A stretch of DNA of 64,000 nt from Excoecaria cochinchinensis (GCA_947683425.1 CANTUQ010000073.1:14365001-14429000); one strand, 5' to 3'; positions 11,632-23,516 are shown, counted from the stretch's first letter. Notes: a model not told the origin generated them from the sequence alone. Translations and numbers: made by a program.

Positions 11632-14284
11632 TGTGACGCGCGCCGGATCCCCGCGGCCGCCCGTTCGACCGCCCGCACGTGGGCGATCGGGGCAATTATG
11701 GGTCCGTCAACAGCTTGCGATAAATCGCAAGTGCGTCTATGTTGGGCAACAAGGAGGTTTCATGAAGTCGCCACCCAATAGAACATTGAGAAAGTTTCTC
11801 TCGCCTCGGAGAGCCTAAGACTTTGCGCATTTTATCCATATTGGGCCATGAGGCCTAGGATTAACGTCTAAGTCTTGTGACACAAGAGGTGTCTTGGAGG
11901 ATAACCTCTAGCCTCTTGAGCCCAAAGACCAGAGCAGGGTTCGGGACTTCTCATTTATTCGTACCTTGATTAATATCATAATTAAGTTTTGAATTCATTG
12001 TTTCATCAACTTTCCACACAATGCAATTTTAATTTAAAGGCGCAATCATTCATATCAAAAGCGGTAAATGTAAGCAAAATCCAAAATAAAGCATTCAAAA
12101 ACGAATTACAATAACACTAGGAGCGGAATACAACTCCCATTTATAAAAGTGAAATACATGCATAAAACGAGTTATTCATTAATAGTGAGAACATTGGTCC
12201 TCGCATGCATATTTATTATGAAAAAGTTTTGATGTGATGATTTATTTGGGTATAAAAAACTAGGACATTGGTCCCCTTTTATTTAGAAAAAATGTCAAGT
12301 TAATTAATAGAAACGTTTTTGTGATTTTCTTTTTAGCGTGCCTAAATAAAGAATTTTACAAGAAAATTATATGGCAAAATTAAATAAAATATTACAAACC
12401 AAACGAGCCTTTTTGGACCTCCCGATGTGCTCGCAAAAATGCCCAAGCAAAAAATGAGTTTAGACATAAAAACAAAATACAAATAAAATAATGTTAGTGA
12501 TTAAATCAATTAAACCAATTAAACATACAAAATAATGAGTAACAAATTAAAATAAAATAAGATGGTATGAAAAGAATGATAATGGAATCAAAAATATTAA
12601 CAAACCAAAATAAAATGAGAAACATGGATTATGTGTGATAAATGATTAAATGATGTGATGAAAATAAAATAAAACATGTTAATTAATTAGTTCATGAAAA
12701 TATACACATGATGAAAAATGATGAAAAGTGAAAAATAATAAATAAATAAATCATAATAAATCAATCATGTAACAATGATAAAAAGAATAATAAAAATTAG
12801 TAAACAAAAGAATGATGAAAATAATAATGATATATAACAAGGTTAATTGATGTGTTCATAATTAATACAAACTATTTACATGGCAAAAAGATTAATTTAA
12901 ATTAATTAATTATTTGCATGTTAAAAATAATGAGGAATCAAAATAAATTATTTACATGTTAGGAATTAAAAAAACAATATTCACATGAATAAAAATCAAA
13001 TCATATATAAACAATTAAATGGAACAAATATAAAATCAATAAAACAAATGAATAGATGGAAACAATAAATAAATCAATAAAAACAATATAATATACATGA
13101 ATAAATTAAATAAAATAAAATAAAAATAGAAATGGAGCCAAGAATATTTACCCTCAGAATATTGGATTTGATGAAGGAAAAGTGATGATTTTCCGGAGAA
13201 TTGCTTGAAAGAATAATTTAGCAATTAAATTAATTCTCTTTGCTTATGGAGAAAACAAAGGAATTGATTTGTATGCTTAAGATTAAAAAGAAATTGATGT
13301 CAAAATGATGATTAATTTCTTGTTTTTATGGAGGAAAAACAAAGAAATTAATTGGAATAATTAACAATTGAAAATTGATCTTTCAATTTCAATTAAACCT
13401 TATTAATTAAAAAGAGAAATCTGAAAATGTTTAGAAGAAAAAATCAAAGAGGAAGAGAAATGCTGGAAATTCTTATGTAAAAAAATAGTAGTGGAGGCCC
13501 CCCTTTTTTGATTCATCCTAAAGTATTTAAAGAATAGAAAATGTTGCCCTAATTTAATTAAGGAAAACAAACCTAATTTTATTTAAATTCCTTTATTTTT
13601 GGGGATAAAATCAAGTTTTATTAATTAATAATCTATAAAAAATATTTTGGAATTTTATTTGAAGTCAAAAACCCTTAATTTTGGGATAAAAACGGATTTT
13701 TGGGTGAAAAAATCGGAAAAAAAGGCTGAAAAAATGGAAAATAGGGTAACAGACCCTATACCGACGGCCCGAAGCCCGTCGCTAGAGGGACGCCGCCCGT
13801 CGCTATAGAGCGACGGGGACTCACGCGGCGAGGCACGCAAAATCCGCGCGGAGCTCGGGCGGGAATCGCGCGCAGAGGCGCGCGGCGCGTCGCTCTTTAG
13901 CGACGCGCGGCATTGGCGACGCTGCGCGTAGCCAAATCGCGCCCAGCGCGCTGGGCGCCTGGGCGTCTGCGTGCTGGGCGCCTGGCGCCTGCGAGCTGGG
14001 CGCCAGCGCGCTGCCGCGCCCGACACTCGCGGTCCGAAATTTTTTTTTTATTTTTTTATTTTTTTTTCTATTTTTTAAATTTTAAATTGACTAAAAACAC
14101 CATAATTTTAAGCCCCCATTTTTCAAAATTAATTTTTTTTAAATATTTTTTTTTATTTTTTAATTTTTCACTCTAAAATGTAAATTTGATGAGAAAACCA
14201 TCACTTTTAACCTTTTAAGCCTGTGAAGGCAATTATCATCATTGGGTAATCCCGATCAAGGCTACTCGGGACCCGGTGTCTATA
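11632..14284 (-). mobile_element. T2 5' LTR
   Basis: A 2653-bp LTR that pairs with 3096-5750. It starts at 14284 (TATAGACACCGGGTCCCGAG, where the expected TGTAG has become TATAG) and ends GGCGCGCGTCACA at 11632. The GC-rich island lies at about 14035-13760. The donor-like CTGAGGGTAA occupies 13157-13148 on minus. The internal primer-site-like word is mutated here (TGGCGACTTCA). If splicing occurs, this LTR supplies the donor for the T2 leader intron, giving an intron of about 2.3 kb. Confidence 0.95.
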
Positions 14285-14870
14285 GCCTCTGAGGAGGCAA
14301 AACCTGAAGACCTTTGAGGAGGCAAAACCAGAAGACCTCTGAGGAGGCAAATCCAGAAGACCTTTGAGGAGGTAGAATCCATAAGACCTTTGAGGAGGCA
14401 AATTCAGAAGCCCTCTGAGGAGGCAAATCCAGAAGACCTTTGAGGAGGCAAAAATCCAGAAGACCTCTAAGGAGGCAAAACCTGAAGACCTCTGAGGAGG
14501 CAAAACCTGAAGACCTTTGAGGAGGCAAAACCAGAAGACCTCTGAGGAGGCAAATCCAGAAGACCTTTGAGAAGGTAGAATCCAGAAGACCTTTGAGGAG
14601 GCAAATTCATAAGACCTTTGAGGAGGCAAATCTAGAAGACCTTTGAGGAGGCAAAAATCCAGAAGACCTCTGAGGAGGTAAAACTTGAAAACCTCTGAGG
14701 AGGCAAAACCTGAAGACCTCTGAGGAGGTAAACCCTAAAGACCTTTGAGGAGGCAAACCCTGAAGACCTCTGAGGAGGCAAACCTCAAAATCCTTTGAGG
14801 AGGCAAAACCCGAAACTCTCTGAGGAGGTTAGACACTAAAATCTCATAGTCCTCTGAGGGGGGCAAAGTT
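14285..14870 (+). repeat. T1 3'-region minisatellite, right part
   Basis: Continuation of the 2735-3095 array after the T2 insertion, with about 22 further units of AAGACCTYTGAGGAGGCAAA-type sequence that become more diverged to the right. It starts with the second GCCTC target duplication (14285-14289). Minus-strand open frames of up to 140 codons are repeat artefacts. Confidence 0.95.
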
Positions 14871-15060
14871 CCTAGGTCCTATTAAGGGGCACCACCGCCT
14901 CAACAAACGATAACACGTCCGCAAGATGGAAACAACCACCACAACAGCGTACCCATGTCGGAAAGACAGCTGCCTCAGGTACGTGTCTCTTTCCTTTTCT
15001 TCTTTGAGTTTAGGCTCACCTAGACACTAGTGTACTAGATTCCCCTAAACTGGGGGCAAC
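14871..15060 (+). mobile_element. T1 3' region end with polypurine tract
   Basis: Unique 3' tail of T1. It contains CTCAGGTACGTGTCTCTTTCC, related to CAGGTACGCGCTTCTTTCC in T6 and T8. It ends in CCCCTAAACTGGGGGCAAC directly before the LTR at 15061. Confidence 0.8.
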
Positions 15061-17619
15061 TGTAGACACTGGGTCCCGAGTCAGCCTAGATCGAAGTTAC
15101 CCAATGATGATAAGATGCCTTGTCATGGGCAAAAGGGTTAGAAGTGATGATTTCCTTGAAAAATTACATTTTAGAGTGAAAAATTGGAAAATAATAAAAA
15201 AATATTTTAAAAATTAATTTTGAAAAATGGGGGCTTAAAATTATAGTGTTTTTAGTCAATTTAATTTTTTTTAAAAAAAAAAAGTCGAATCGCGAATGTC
15301 GGGCGCGGCGGCGTGCCTGCGGCAGCGTGCAGGCATGCTGGCGCCCAGCTCGCGGGCGCCCAGGCACCCAGCGCGAAAAGGCGACGCTACAATGCTGCAC
15401 ATCGCTAAAAGCATGCGCGTTGGAGCGCGCAGCGTCACTGCGTGCGACGCTCGTCGCTCAATAGCGACGGGCATCCCTTCCCCCTGGCGTCGCTAAAGGG
15501 CCTGAAACAGCTATTTTACGATTTTTTACTCCTTTTTTCTGATTTTTTTCACCCTAAATCAAGGTTTTTGTGTCCAAATAAAATTCTAAAATATTATTTT
15601 TGATAATTAATTAATTAAACTTGATTTTATCCCCAAAAATAAAGGAATTTGTGTTAAAATAAAATTGCTTTCCCTAATTGAATTAGGGCAACTTTCTTTT
15701 ATCCTATATATTCTTAATGATGGGAAAAACCTAGGGGAGCCTCCACTTTATTTTGAGACCTGAAATTTCAGATTTCTTCCTTCTTTTTCTATTTTTTTCT
15801 CTTCAACAAAAATTTTAGATTTTCTCTTTTAATTAATAAGGTTTAATTGAGATTGAAAAATCAATTTTCAATTCTTAATTACTCCAATTAATCCTTTTGG
15901 CTCCAAAAATTAATCATTCACTTTCAAATCAATTTCTTTTCAATTTTATGCATTTAAATTAATTTCTTTGTTTCCTCCATAAGCAAAGATAATTAATTTC
16001 ATTGCTAAATTACTTTTTAAAGCAAATTTCCGAAAATTAAATCATCACTTCACTTTTATCGAATCCAAAACTCTGAGGGTAAATATTCTAGACTCAATTT
16101 CAATTTTCTTTTATTTTATTTATATTTAATCTATTCATGTATATTTTGTTATTTGTATTAATTTATTTATTGTTTTTATTTATTTACTTGTTGTATTGAA
16201 TTTATATTTGTTCTATTTAATTGTTTATATATGATTTTATTTTCATTCATGTGAATATTGATTTCTTTTGATTCTTAACATGTAAATAATTTAATTTATT
16301 TTGATTCCTCATTATTTTTAGCATGTAAATAATTAATTAATTTTTGTTAATCATTTTTTTCCATATAAATGGTTTATGTTAATTATGAACACATCAATTA
16401 ATCATGTCATTGTTTTAGTTATTTTCATTATTCTCTTATTTACTAATCTTTATCATTCTTTTTGTCATTTGTTACATGTTATATTTTTTGTTTATTCTAT
16501 TATTTGTTTGCTTTCATTATTATTATTGTCATATTCATATTTTCATACATTAGTTTTATCAACATGTCATATTTTATTTTATTCACATCATTTAATTAAT
16601 TTGTCATTTATAATTGCATTTTTTCCATTAATTTTGGTCTGTTAACATTTTAATTCAATCATCATTCTTTTCATGTCATCTTATTTTATTTTAATTTGTC
16701 ATTCATTATTTGGTATATTTTATTGATTTAATTATTTTAATTACTAACATTATTTTGTTTATTGTTTTGTTTTTATGTCAAAAACTCATTTTTTGCTTGG
16801 ACATTTTTGCGAGCACACAGGGCGAGGGATCCAGAAGGCTCGTTTGGTTTATTTATTTATTTTATTTTTTTATAATATTTACTTGTTTGTCTTTATATTT
16901 ACTTTTGTCATGTATATTTTTGTATAAAATCATTTATTTTAGGGCCGCTAGAAAGAAAATCACAAATATTGTTTATTAATTAAATTGGTATTTTTCCTAA
17001 ATAAAAATTGGACCAATGTCTCAATTTTCTCCATCCAAAATCATCACATAAAAATTGTTTTATAAAAATATGCATGCGAGGACCAATGTCCTCACCATTA
17101 ATGAATATCCCGATTTATGCATGATCTGTATTTTATTTACAATGGGGGTTGTATTCCGCCCCTAATTTTGTTGTATTTACTTTCATGTATTTTATTTTAT
17201 TTATTGCTTTCCTTAAGTGGACAACCTACGCTTTAATAAACTGCATTAAAATGAATGTGAAATAGGATGAAACTCTAAATTCAAAGCTCAATTATAAACT
17301 TAACCAAGGTATGAATAAATGGGAAGTCCCGAATACCTTCTCTGGTTTAAGACCCTCGAGGTTATATGACCTTTCTCAATTTCTTGTAAATTGGGTGGCG
17401 ACTCCAAAATACCTCAAAGGTGCCTAAAGGTTTCATGGGATTAGATGAACCTCCCAATGTTCTATTGGGTAGGGGATTCCAAAATGTCTCGTGTAACCCA
17501 AGATCAAAAAGACGCAAACCAATCCCTCGAATCCTAAAAGCAGGTTCAATGAGGGTCTTGCTGGTCCAGCGTGTGTCACAGGGTGGTTCGGGGAGCCCCG
17601 GGGTTCGGCGCGCGTCACA
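15061..17619 (+). mobile_element. T1 3' LTR
   Basis: A 2559-bp LTR running from TGTAGACACTGGGTCCCGAG to TTCGGCGCGCGTCACA. Landmarks are a GC-rich island at about 15295-15480, a TATATA at 15705-15710, donor-like GAGGGTAA at 16075-16082, CCAAT hairpin GAGGACCAATGTCCTC at 17078-17093, GGGGGTTGTATTCCGCCCC near 17144, and the primer-site-like TGGCGACTCCA at 17396-17406. It is directly followed by T3 protease sequence. The right flank GGTAC (17620-17624) would be the target duplication; its partner is outside the window. The 240-codon frame that starts inside this LTR and runs into T3 is a fortuitous fusion. Confidence 0.93.
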
Positions 17620-18448
17620 GGTACATATCAACGGCAAGCATACCGCCTGTGTGATGGTAGATGACGGCTCTTCTATATATGTGCACCCCTTAGTTGCGCT
17701 CTCGGCCATTGGTTTGGATGAAAGCATGCTCAACAGATCTGACTTGACCATCACTGCCTACGACAATTCAAGGAGGCAGGCTGTCGGGACTTTCAAAGCA
17801 CAAGTGAGGACTGGGCCAGTTGAGACGGAAATTGAATTTGTCGTCCTACCTATCCCAGCTAAGTTCGCAGTGCTACTCAGGAGGCCATGGTTTCACAAGC
17901 TTGGAGGGGTTCTGTCCACCCTCCACCAGATGATCAAGATCCCTTATGAGGGCCAAGTCGTGACAGTCAAGGCAGCCAGCAACAATCAAGTGTCGGTACT
18001 CAGGATTTCTAATCAACCCTTTAGTGGGTTCCATGTGGCTATGGTGAATAAAGAGGATGATCTAATAGGGAGCCCTCAAGTGGTCAACATGATGAAGAAA
18101 ATGAGATTCCTCCTGGGAGCCGGTTTGGGCAAAGAATCGTAAGGGCCTCAGACGCCTATTGCCACAAGGGGGCAAAAGGATAGAAGAGGTTTGGGTTACA
18201 CCACCGAAGCAAAGAAGAGCAAACTCAGGGAGAAGCCTGCAGGTGTCCCGCACATTTTAGAGAGCTTTGTACCGGCTGCATCAGCATGCGCCTATTGTGG
18301 AGAAGCCGAGCCACAGTGGATTGGCGGCAAGATCACCCCGGGTTTCGAGATCTTCAACGACGTTTTTGACTGGTATGGCGGAATGGTTAAATCAGTAGAA
18401 GGCTTATGGGATGAAGAGGTCTTCAACCAAAGTTTGGCTTGGGATCGC
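17620..18448 (+). pseudogene. T3 pol fragment 1: protease and G-patch-like region
   Basis: Retroviral-type aspartic protease of the oldest element in this block. It begins in the middle of the domain because T1 is inserted upstream. The active-site motif VDDGSS follows HINGKHTACVM, and the flap and C-terminal parts run through VLPIPAKFAVLLRRPWFHKL. The G-patch-like LLGAGLGKES then ends in a TAA stop (18140-18142). The same frame continues with GQKDRRGLGY and FEIFNDVFDW until the T4 insertion at 18449. The Gag end and protease start are left of the window. Confidence 0.88.
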
Positions 18449-18991
18449 TGTAGACACCGGGTCCCAAGACAGCCTAGATCAGGATTACCCAATATGAAAT
18501 TAAGTGTGTCTGTTTATAGGCAAAAATGAAAGTTGGAAGTGATGATTTCCTTGTCAAATTGATTTATTAGAAATAAATAAAAATATATTTTAAAAAAATA
18601 TTTTAAATATTTTAAAAATTATTTTGAGACAAAAAGGGTATGTTTTGAAATTAGTGTGTTTTAGGAAAAAAAAAATCGGCGAATGTCGGGCTGCTGCAGC
18701 GCACAGGGCGCGCTCGCCCGCACGCTGGGCGACGCGCAGTGACCAGTGCACGAGCGACGGCCTGCACGTTGTGCGCGGCGATGCCCGTCGGGCGTCGCTC
18801 GCCCCTGTGCGCTCGATTTCGCCCCCGACGGTTTTTTTTGCCATTTTGGCCTTTTTTTCTTCATTTTTTTTGCATAATTTAATTCTAAAAACCTTCTATT
18901 TTCCATCTCTTCAAATTCATCAGTTTTTTTTGTTGTTATGGCAATTAAATCATTTTAATTTCTTTATTAAAAATTTGAATTTTTTGGGGAG

Positions 18992-18998
18992 TATAAAA
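18992..18998 (+). promoter_or_regulatory. Candidate TATA box in T4 LTR
   Basis: TATAAAA lies 543 bp from the LTR start. It is followed by a stretch rich in GGGGGATTTTTCTT and CTTCTTC of the kind that precedes the donor-like site in all LTRs. T7 has TATAAAA at 47024-47030, at a comparable distance (561 bp). The start of transcription is inferred only. Confidence 0.4.
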
Positions 18999-19640
18999 TT
19001 ATTTTTAGAGAGAATTTTTAGGGGGGATTTTTCTTAAAAAAAAATATACTTTCTCTCTTCTTCATCTTCTCTTTTCTTCTTCTTTTTTTTTTCTTCTTCA
19101 AGAAAAATTCTTCAAGTGTTCTAATTTGATTTTATTAAGTTAATTCTTAAGACAAATAAATTAATTATTTGTTCTTAGGAATTTACTTCTTATTTTTCAT
19201 ATTTTGTTTTTTCTTAAGACAAATAAACTAATTATTTGTTCTTGGGATAAAATTTCATTATATTTTTTATTTTTCTAAATCAAAGTAAGGAAATTTATCA
19301 TCCAACTTCATTCATCACATCAAATTTGAGGGTAAGCATTCTTGGCTCCAATTTTAATTTATTTTTAATTTTTAATTTTTGTTTACAATTATTTAGCTAA
19401 CATGTAAATTCTCTTAGATCTATCTTTTTAGTTCCTATTTTTTGTGTTCCTATTTAATTGTTCATATTTATATTTCTTATTCTTATTTCTTATTTAATTG
19501 TTCATGTTATTATTATTATTATTATTTTTGTTCATATATTATTGTTATTGTTAGTATTATCATTTAACATGTGTTAGCATGATTGGCTTATTTTATTTCT
19601 TCATTTTATTCTTGCATATTTAATTTGATTGTTCATGTTC

Positions 19641-19641
<1 letters not shown>

Positions 19642-19733
<92 letters not shown>
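19642..19733 (+). repeat. (ATT)n microsatellite in T4 LTR
   Basis: About 30 uninterrupted ATT units in the T-rich stretch after the donor-like site. Shorter runs occupy the same place in T5, T7 and T8. Poly-isoleucine open frames here are artefacts. Confidence 0.97.
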
Positions 19734-20599
19734 GTGATTAGTGTTATTGTTAGTTATTATTTATCATTACTACTATTATTATTATTTTTATTAGTTTTGT
19801 TTATTAGTATAATTAATTATTGTTATCATCATTATTATTTTCATGTTTTCATGCATGTTGAAATTTATTATTGTTGTTATTTATGCATGTTGAATTGTTA
19901 ATATGTTAAGTTACATATTTTTATTATGTCATCTAATTGATTTGTCATACATAATGCATTGTATTTTATTTATTTCATTTATTTTTACATGTTATATGTT
20001 CAATTCACTTTTTATCAACTAACATCACTTTATATTTATGTTTGTTTTATTTTAAATATTTTTTATGTGTGAGCTTTTCCAATGCCAAGTGGGAGCCCAT
20101 AGAGATTTGAAGACACCATTTTGGTGGAATTTGTTTTTTTTTTAGCATTTTATTAGTTTTCATTATTATTTTATTTGATGTAATTTGTAATAAGTTTGTT
20201 TATTTTCATGAACGTTAATTAAAAAATCACAAAAATATTTATATTAATTAATTTGGTTTTTCTTCTAAATAAAAGTGGGACCAATGTCCTAGTTTTTCAT
20301 CCACATAAATGTCTTTTTAAAATCATTTTCTTTAATTATGCATGTGAGGACCAATGTCCTCATTGATAATGAATACCCCGTTTTATGCATGATTTATATT
20401 TATTTTACAATGGGGTTGTATTCCGTCCCTAATTTTATTGTAATCTATTTTATTTACCTTTATTTTAATTTACCATTTTATTATGTGATTAATTATTGCA
20501 TCAATACGTATAAGAAAAGGGATAAAATCTTAAATTCAAAACTCAATTATAATTTAACCAAGATATGAATAAATGAGAAGTCCCGAACCATCTTTGGTC

Positions 20600-20945
20600 T
20601 TTGGGCTCAACGAGGCGAGAGGGCCATCTTGATGTTATATTGGGATGGAGCCTCCAAAACACCTCTTGTGTCCCAAAAGGCTCAAACTTGCACAATCTTA
20701 GGCGCAACGAGGCGAGAGGACCATCTTAATGTTTTATTAGGGTGGTGCCTCCAAGACACCTCTGGTTTGTCCAAGTGCGAGACCGAGAGGACCATCCTAA
20801 TATTAGGGTAGGGCCTCCAAGACACCTTCGGCTTGCCTATGATAGACATAGCTGTGCTATTTTAGGCTCACTGAGCCTAGATGAACTTTTTCAATGTTCT
20901 ATTGGGTGGCGACTCCAAGAAACCTCCTTGTTGCCCAACATAGAC
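20600..20945 (+). repeat. Tandem terminal modules of the T4 LTR
   Basis: Four degenerate copies of a roughly 75-100 bp module: GGCTCAACGAGGCGAGAGG, a pyrimidine-rich stretch, AATGTTCTATTGGG, (G)GGCCTCCAAGACACCTC and a closing TTGTGTCCCA. The last copy reads TGGCGACTCCAAGAAACCTC, with TGGCGACTCCA at 20907-20917 identical to the first 11 bases of the primer binding site. Related modules occur in T6, T7 and T8. Confidence 0.8.
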
Positions 20946-21037
20946 GCACTTGTAATTTCTTACAAGTTTTATGAACCTCATCCCGAAAGCCCTAAAAGCG
21001 GGCGCTCGGGGCCATGCGAGGTTCGGCGCGTGTCACA

Positions 21038-21847
21038 ATCGTGAAGTTCCTGAAGAGATTGTCACTGACAGTTTACTGGCCACTCGGGTGAAAGGTAAAG
21101 GAAAAGTGGAAGATGAGGTAGCGGTGTCAGAATTAGAGAACCTGAAGATCGCGGACAACCAAGGCACAGCGCCGGCATCAGTGCAAGATGTTAATGATAG
21201 CTTTTCTGATGCACTCTTTATCCCTGAACTATTTGACAATTATGCTTATAATTCTGAGTTTGTTAATGAGATGAATGGCTTTGCTTACTTGTGCGATGTT
21301 TCTCATGATTTCATTATGCATGATCACGAACATGAATCATTTATATTTGACATTAACTCAACTAATACTACCTCAGTTAATCTTGGGACTTTGGAAAATC
21401 CAAAGGAAGTCTTGATAGCATCCGACATAACTCCTGAGGAGAGGATAAAATTTGAGAGAATTTTGAAAAAATATGAGAACGTCTTTGCCTGGACCTATGA
21501 AGATATGCCAGGGATCGACCGGGAAGTCGCCGAACATGCCATCCCTACTTGTCCAGAATGAAGGCCAGTTAAGTAAAAGCTGAGGAGGCTAAGACCAGAG
21601 TGGGCAGAAAAGGTAAAGGAAGAGGTGCATAAGCAGATTGAAGCTAAGTTCTTGATAGAGGTTCTGTATCCGACATGGTTAGCTAATGTGGTTCCCATAG
21701 CCAAAAAGGACGAAAAGATTTGAGTATATGTTGACTACCGAGACCTAAATAAAGCCTGCCCAAAAGATGACTTTCTTTTGCCCCATATCGATGTACTAGT
21801 AGACAGTGCGGCTGCTTGCATGATGTACAGTTTTGTGGATGGGTATG
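21038..21847 (+). pseudogene. T3 pol fragment 2: pre-RT linker and RT N-terminus
   Basis: Continues fragment 1 after T4 (EEIVTDSLLATR, then FAYLCDVSHDFIMHDHEHES, then ERIKFERILKKYENVFAWTY and MPGIDREVAEHAIPT), matching T6 and T8. A TGA at about 21559 and a CGA-to-TGA change in KI*VYVDYRD (about 21721) break the frame. RT motifs WLANVVPIAKKD and DLNKACPKDDF are present. It stops at GYVDGY-like FVDGY, where T5 is inserted (GTATG at 21843-21847). Confidence 0.88.
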
Positions 21848-22079
21848 TGTAGACACCGGGTCCCGAGGCGGTCCAAGATCAGGATTACCCGATGATGAAA
21901 TAGAAGACCGATTTTCGGCAAGAAAGGTGAGAATCGATCGTTTCCTTGTCAAAGATGTGTTTTTCGGAAAATAATTAAAAATATATATTTTTGGGGAAAT
22001 TAAAATTAAGATGAAAAAAAAATGATATATTAATATTGTGTCAAAATTAAAAATAAAAATAAAAAAAAAAAAAAAAAGG

Positions 22080-22620
22080 GGGGGAAGTCGCGAAGGCCGC
22101 CTGCGGCAGCGCGGGGCTGCCTGCGCGGCAGGCTGCCCCAGCGCGCAGGGGCGCCTGCGCAGCAGGCCGCCCAGCGCGCAGGGGCGCCTGCGCGCCAGGC
22201 AGACGCCTCGCGCGCAGGCCCCCTGCGCGCGAGGCGAGGGGGCCTCGCGCGCAGCCCCTGCGCGCGAGGCGGGGGGCGCCGCGCGCCCCTCCCTGCGCGC
22301 AAGGCAGGGACCTCGCGCGCAGCCCCCTGCGCGCGAGGCGGGGGGCGCCGCGCGCCCCCCCTGCGCGCGAGGCGGGGGCCTCGCGCGCACCCCCCTGCGC
22401 GCGAGGCAGGGGGCGCCGCGCGCCCCCCCCCTGCGCGCGAGGCAGGGGCCTCGCGCGCACCCCCCTGCGCGCAGGCAGGGGGCGCCGCGCGCCCCCCCCT
22501 GCGCGCGAGGCAGGGGCCTCGCGCGCACCCCCCTGCGCGCGAGGCAGGGGGCACCACGCGCGCAGCAGCTTGCTGCCGCGCGCGCCCTTGCCCTCTCCGC
22601 GCGACCTGTTTCGCCTGTCC
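22080..22620 (+). repeat. Extreme GC-rich tandem array in T5 5' LTR
   Basis: About 540 bp preceded by an A17 run and G7. It is made of alternating half-units CCCCCTGCGCGCGAGGCAGG and GGCCTCGCGCGCA or GGCGCCGCGCGCC. The units are themselves near-palindromic (GCGCGCGAGGC against GCCTCGCGCGC). Open frames of up to 281 codons on both strands consist of Arg/Ala/Gly/Pro only and are artefacts. The matching array in the 3' LTR is at about 30996-31535. Confidence 0.92.
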
Positions 22621-23468
22621 ACTTTTTTTCGCTGATTTCAGTCTGATTTTCTTCAGTCTTTCACCATTTCATGCTTTTTTGGGTGAAACAAAAAGAAAAG
22701 TTTTTATTGTCTTTTGCCATTTTTGGCCAAGACAACCTTAAATGAGGTTTTTGCCCTCATTTGGGGGAGGACGGCAAGAATTTCTAGGGGCTTTTTTCTT
22801 TCAATTTCTCCTCTCCAGCAAAGGGTTTTCTTCAACCTTTGTTCTTCAAAAAATTCTTAACTTTTTTTCTTTCTCAAATTTTAATCTTTAATTACTCTTC
22901 AAAAATACATAATCCATTTTTCTTGGGTGATTTGGGCTTAGGAAAACTAATTTCTTTTTGCTCAAAATCATCCACCAAAAATATTTTTACCAAAATATTT
23001 TCTTGATTTCATTTCAAGACATTAAATTTTACATTTTTTTTTAACATCTATCACAACGAATCCGACAAGGAAAATCGATCGGGACACCGTTTCCCCAATC
23101 TAAAAATTCTGAGGGTAAACATTTTTGGACCCGTTCTAATTCATTTTTTTGTATATTATTTATTTTGTCAATATCATTTTTGCTATCATTATTCTTATTA
23201 TTCGTTTCCAGCACTTTAATATGTTGGTACTACCATTAATGCATTATTTAGTTGCTTTGATTTGATTTTTATACTCATTCCCATTATTATTATTATTGGT
23301 TGGTTAATGTGAATATTGTTAGATTGTGTCGTTTCCACTGTTGTGCATATTCTTTCATCATTTCATTTTCCCTATTTTCATATATTGTTATCATCATGCT
23401 TTTATCTAACTTCCTGTTTTATTATTGTTATCATTTAGTATTTTGAATTGCTATCCTATCATCAAGCT

Positions 23469-23471
23469 TTG

Positions 23472-23516
<45 letters not shown>
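23469..23516 (+). repeat. (TTA)n microsatellite in T5 5' LTR
   Basis: About 16 uninterrupted units. The copy in the 3' LTR (32394-32430) is shorter, showing slippage after insertion. Confidence 0.95.

Larger units (their letters stand above)
3096..14284 (-). mobile_element. T2: complete Tat-type LTR retrotransposon, non-autonomous
   Basis: An 11.2-kb element on the minus strand with two LTRs (3096-5750 and 11632-14284), a tRNA-Arg-type primer binding site, a purine tract, and GCCTC duplications on both sides. In transcription order the interior holds a leader, a Gag variant (10704-9367), remnants of the pre-RT, RT and integrase regions (about 9240-8098), the conserved 3' module, and two tandem arrays. 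Protease, most of RT, both RNase H domains and most of integrase are absent, so it cannot replicate alone. The LTRs differ by roughly 17 substitutions up to the GC-rich block, plus rearrangement inside that block (my eye count). Insertion is therefore fairly recent and younger than T1. Confidence 0.93.
18449..21037 (+). mobile_element. T4: solo LTR of a Tat-type element
   Basis: A single 2589-bp LTR (TGTAGACACCGGGTCCCAAG to TTCGGCGCGTGTCACA) inserted in T3 pol. Flanks are ATCGC (18444-18448) and ATCGT (21038-21042), a 4/5 match, as expected for an aged target duplication. No internal sequence remains, so it arose by LTR-LTR recombination. Landmarks are a GC-rich island at 18686-18830, TATAAAA at 18992-18998, donor-like GAGGGTAAGC at 19328-19337, CCAAT hairpins at 20277-20290 and 20346-20361, and four tandem terminal modules at about 20600-20940. 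Confidence 0.93.

Noticed and set aside
14207..14629. Open frames in the minisatellites (PPQRSSGFASSKVF type; also 2688-3142, 29512-30546 and 6423-6605)
   Set aside because: The repeats create open frames on their own; the units differ between elements and no start or conserved protein exists.
17420..18142. 240-codon frame spanning the T1 LTR end and T3 protease
   Set aside because: It starts in non-coding LTR and enters the protease by chance after insertion of T1; only the part from 17620 is real coding ancestry.
19629..19901. Open frames with long isoleucine runs (also 52015-52269)
   Set aside because: Translation of ATT microsatellites.
22030..22646. Long overlapping open frames (up to 281 codons) on both strands in the GC-rich array, and the same at 30946-31556
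   Set aside because: They consist almost only of Arg, Ala, Gly and Pro, exist in several frames at once and arise from the tandem repeat. No conservation of a protein is visible.
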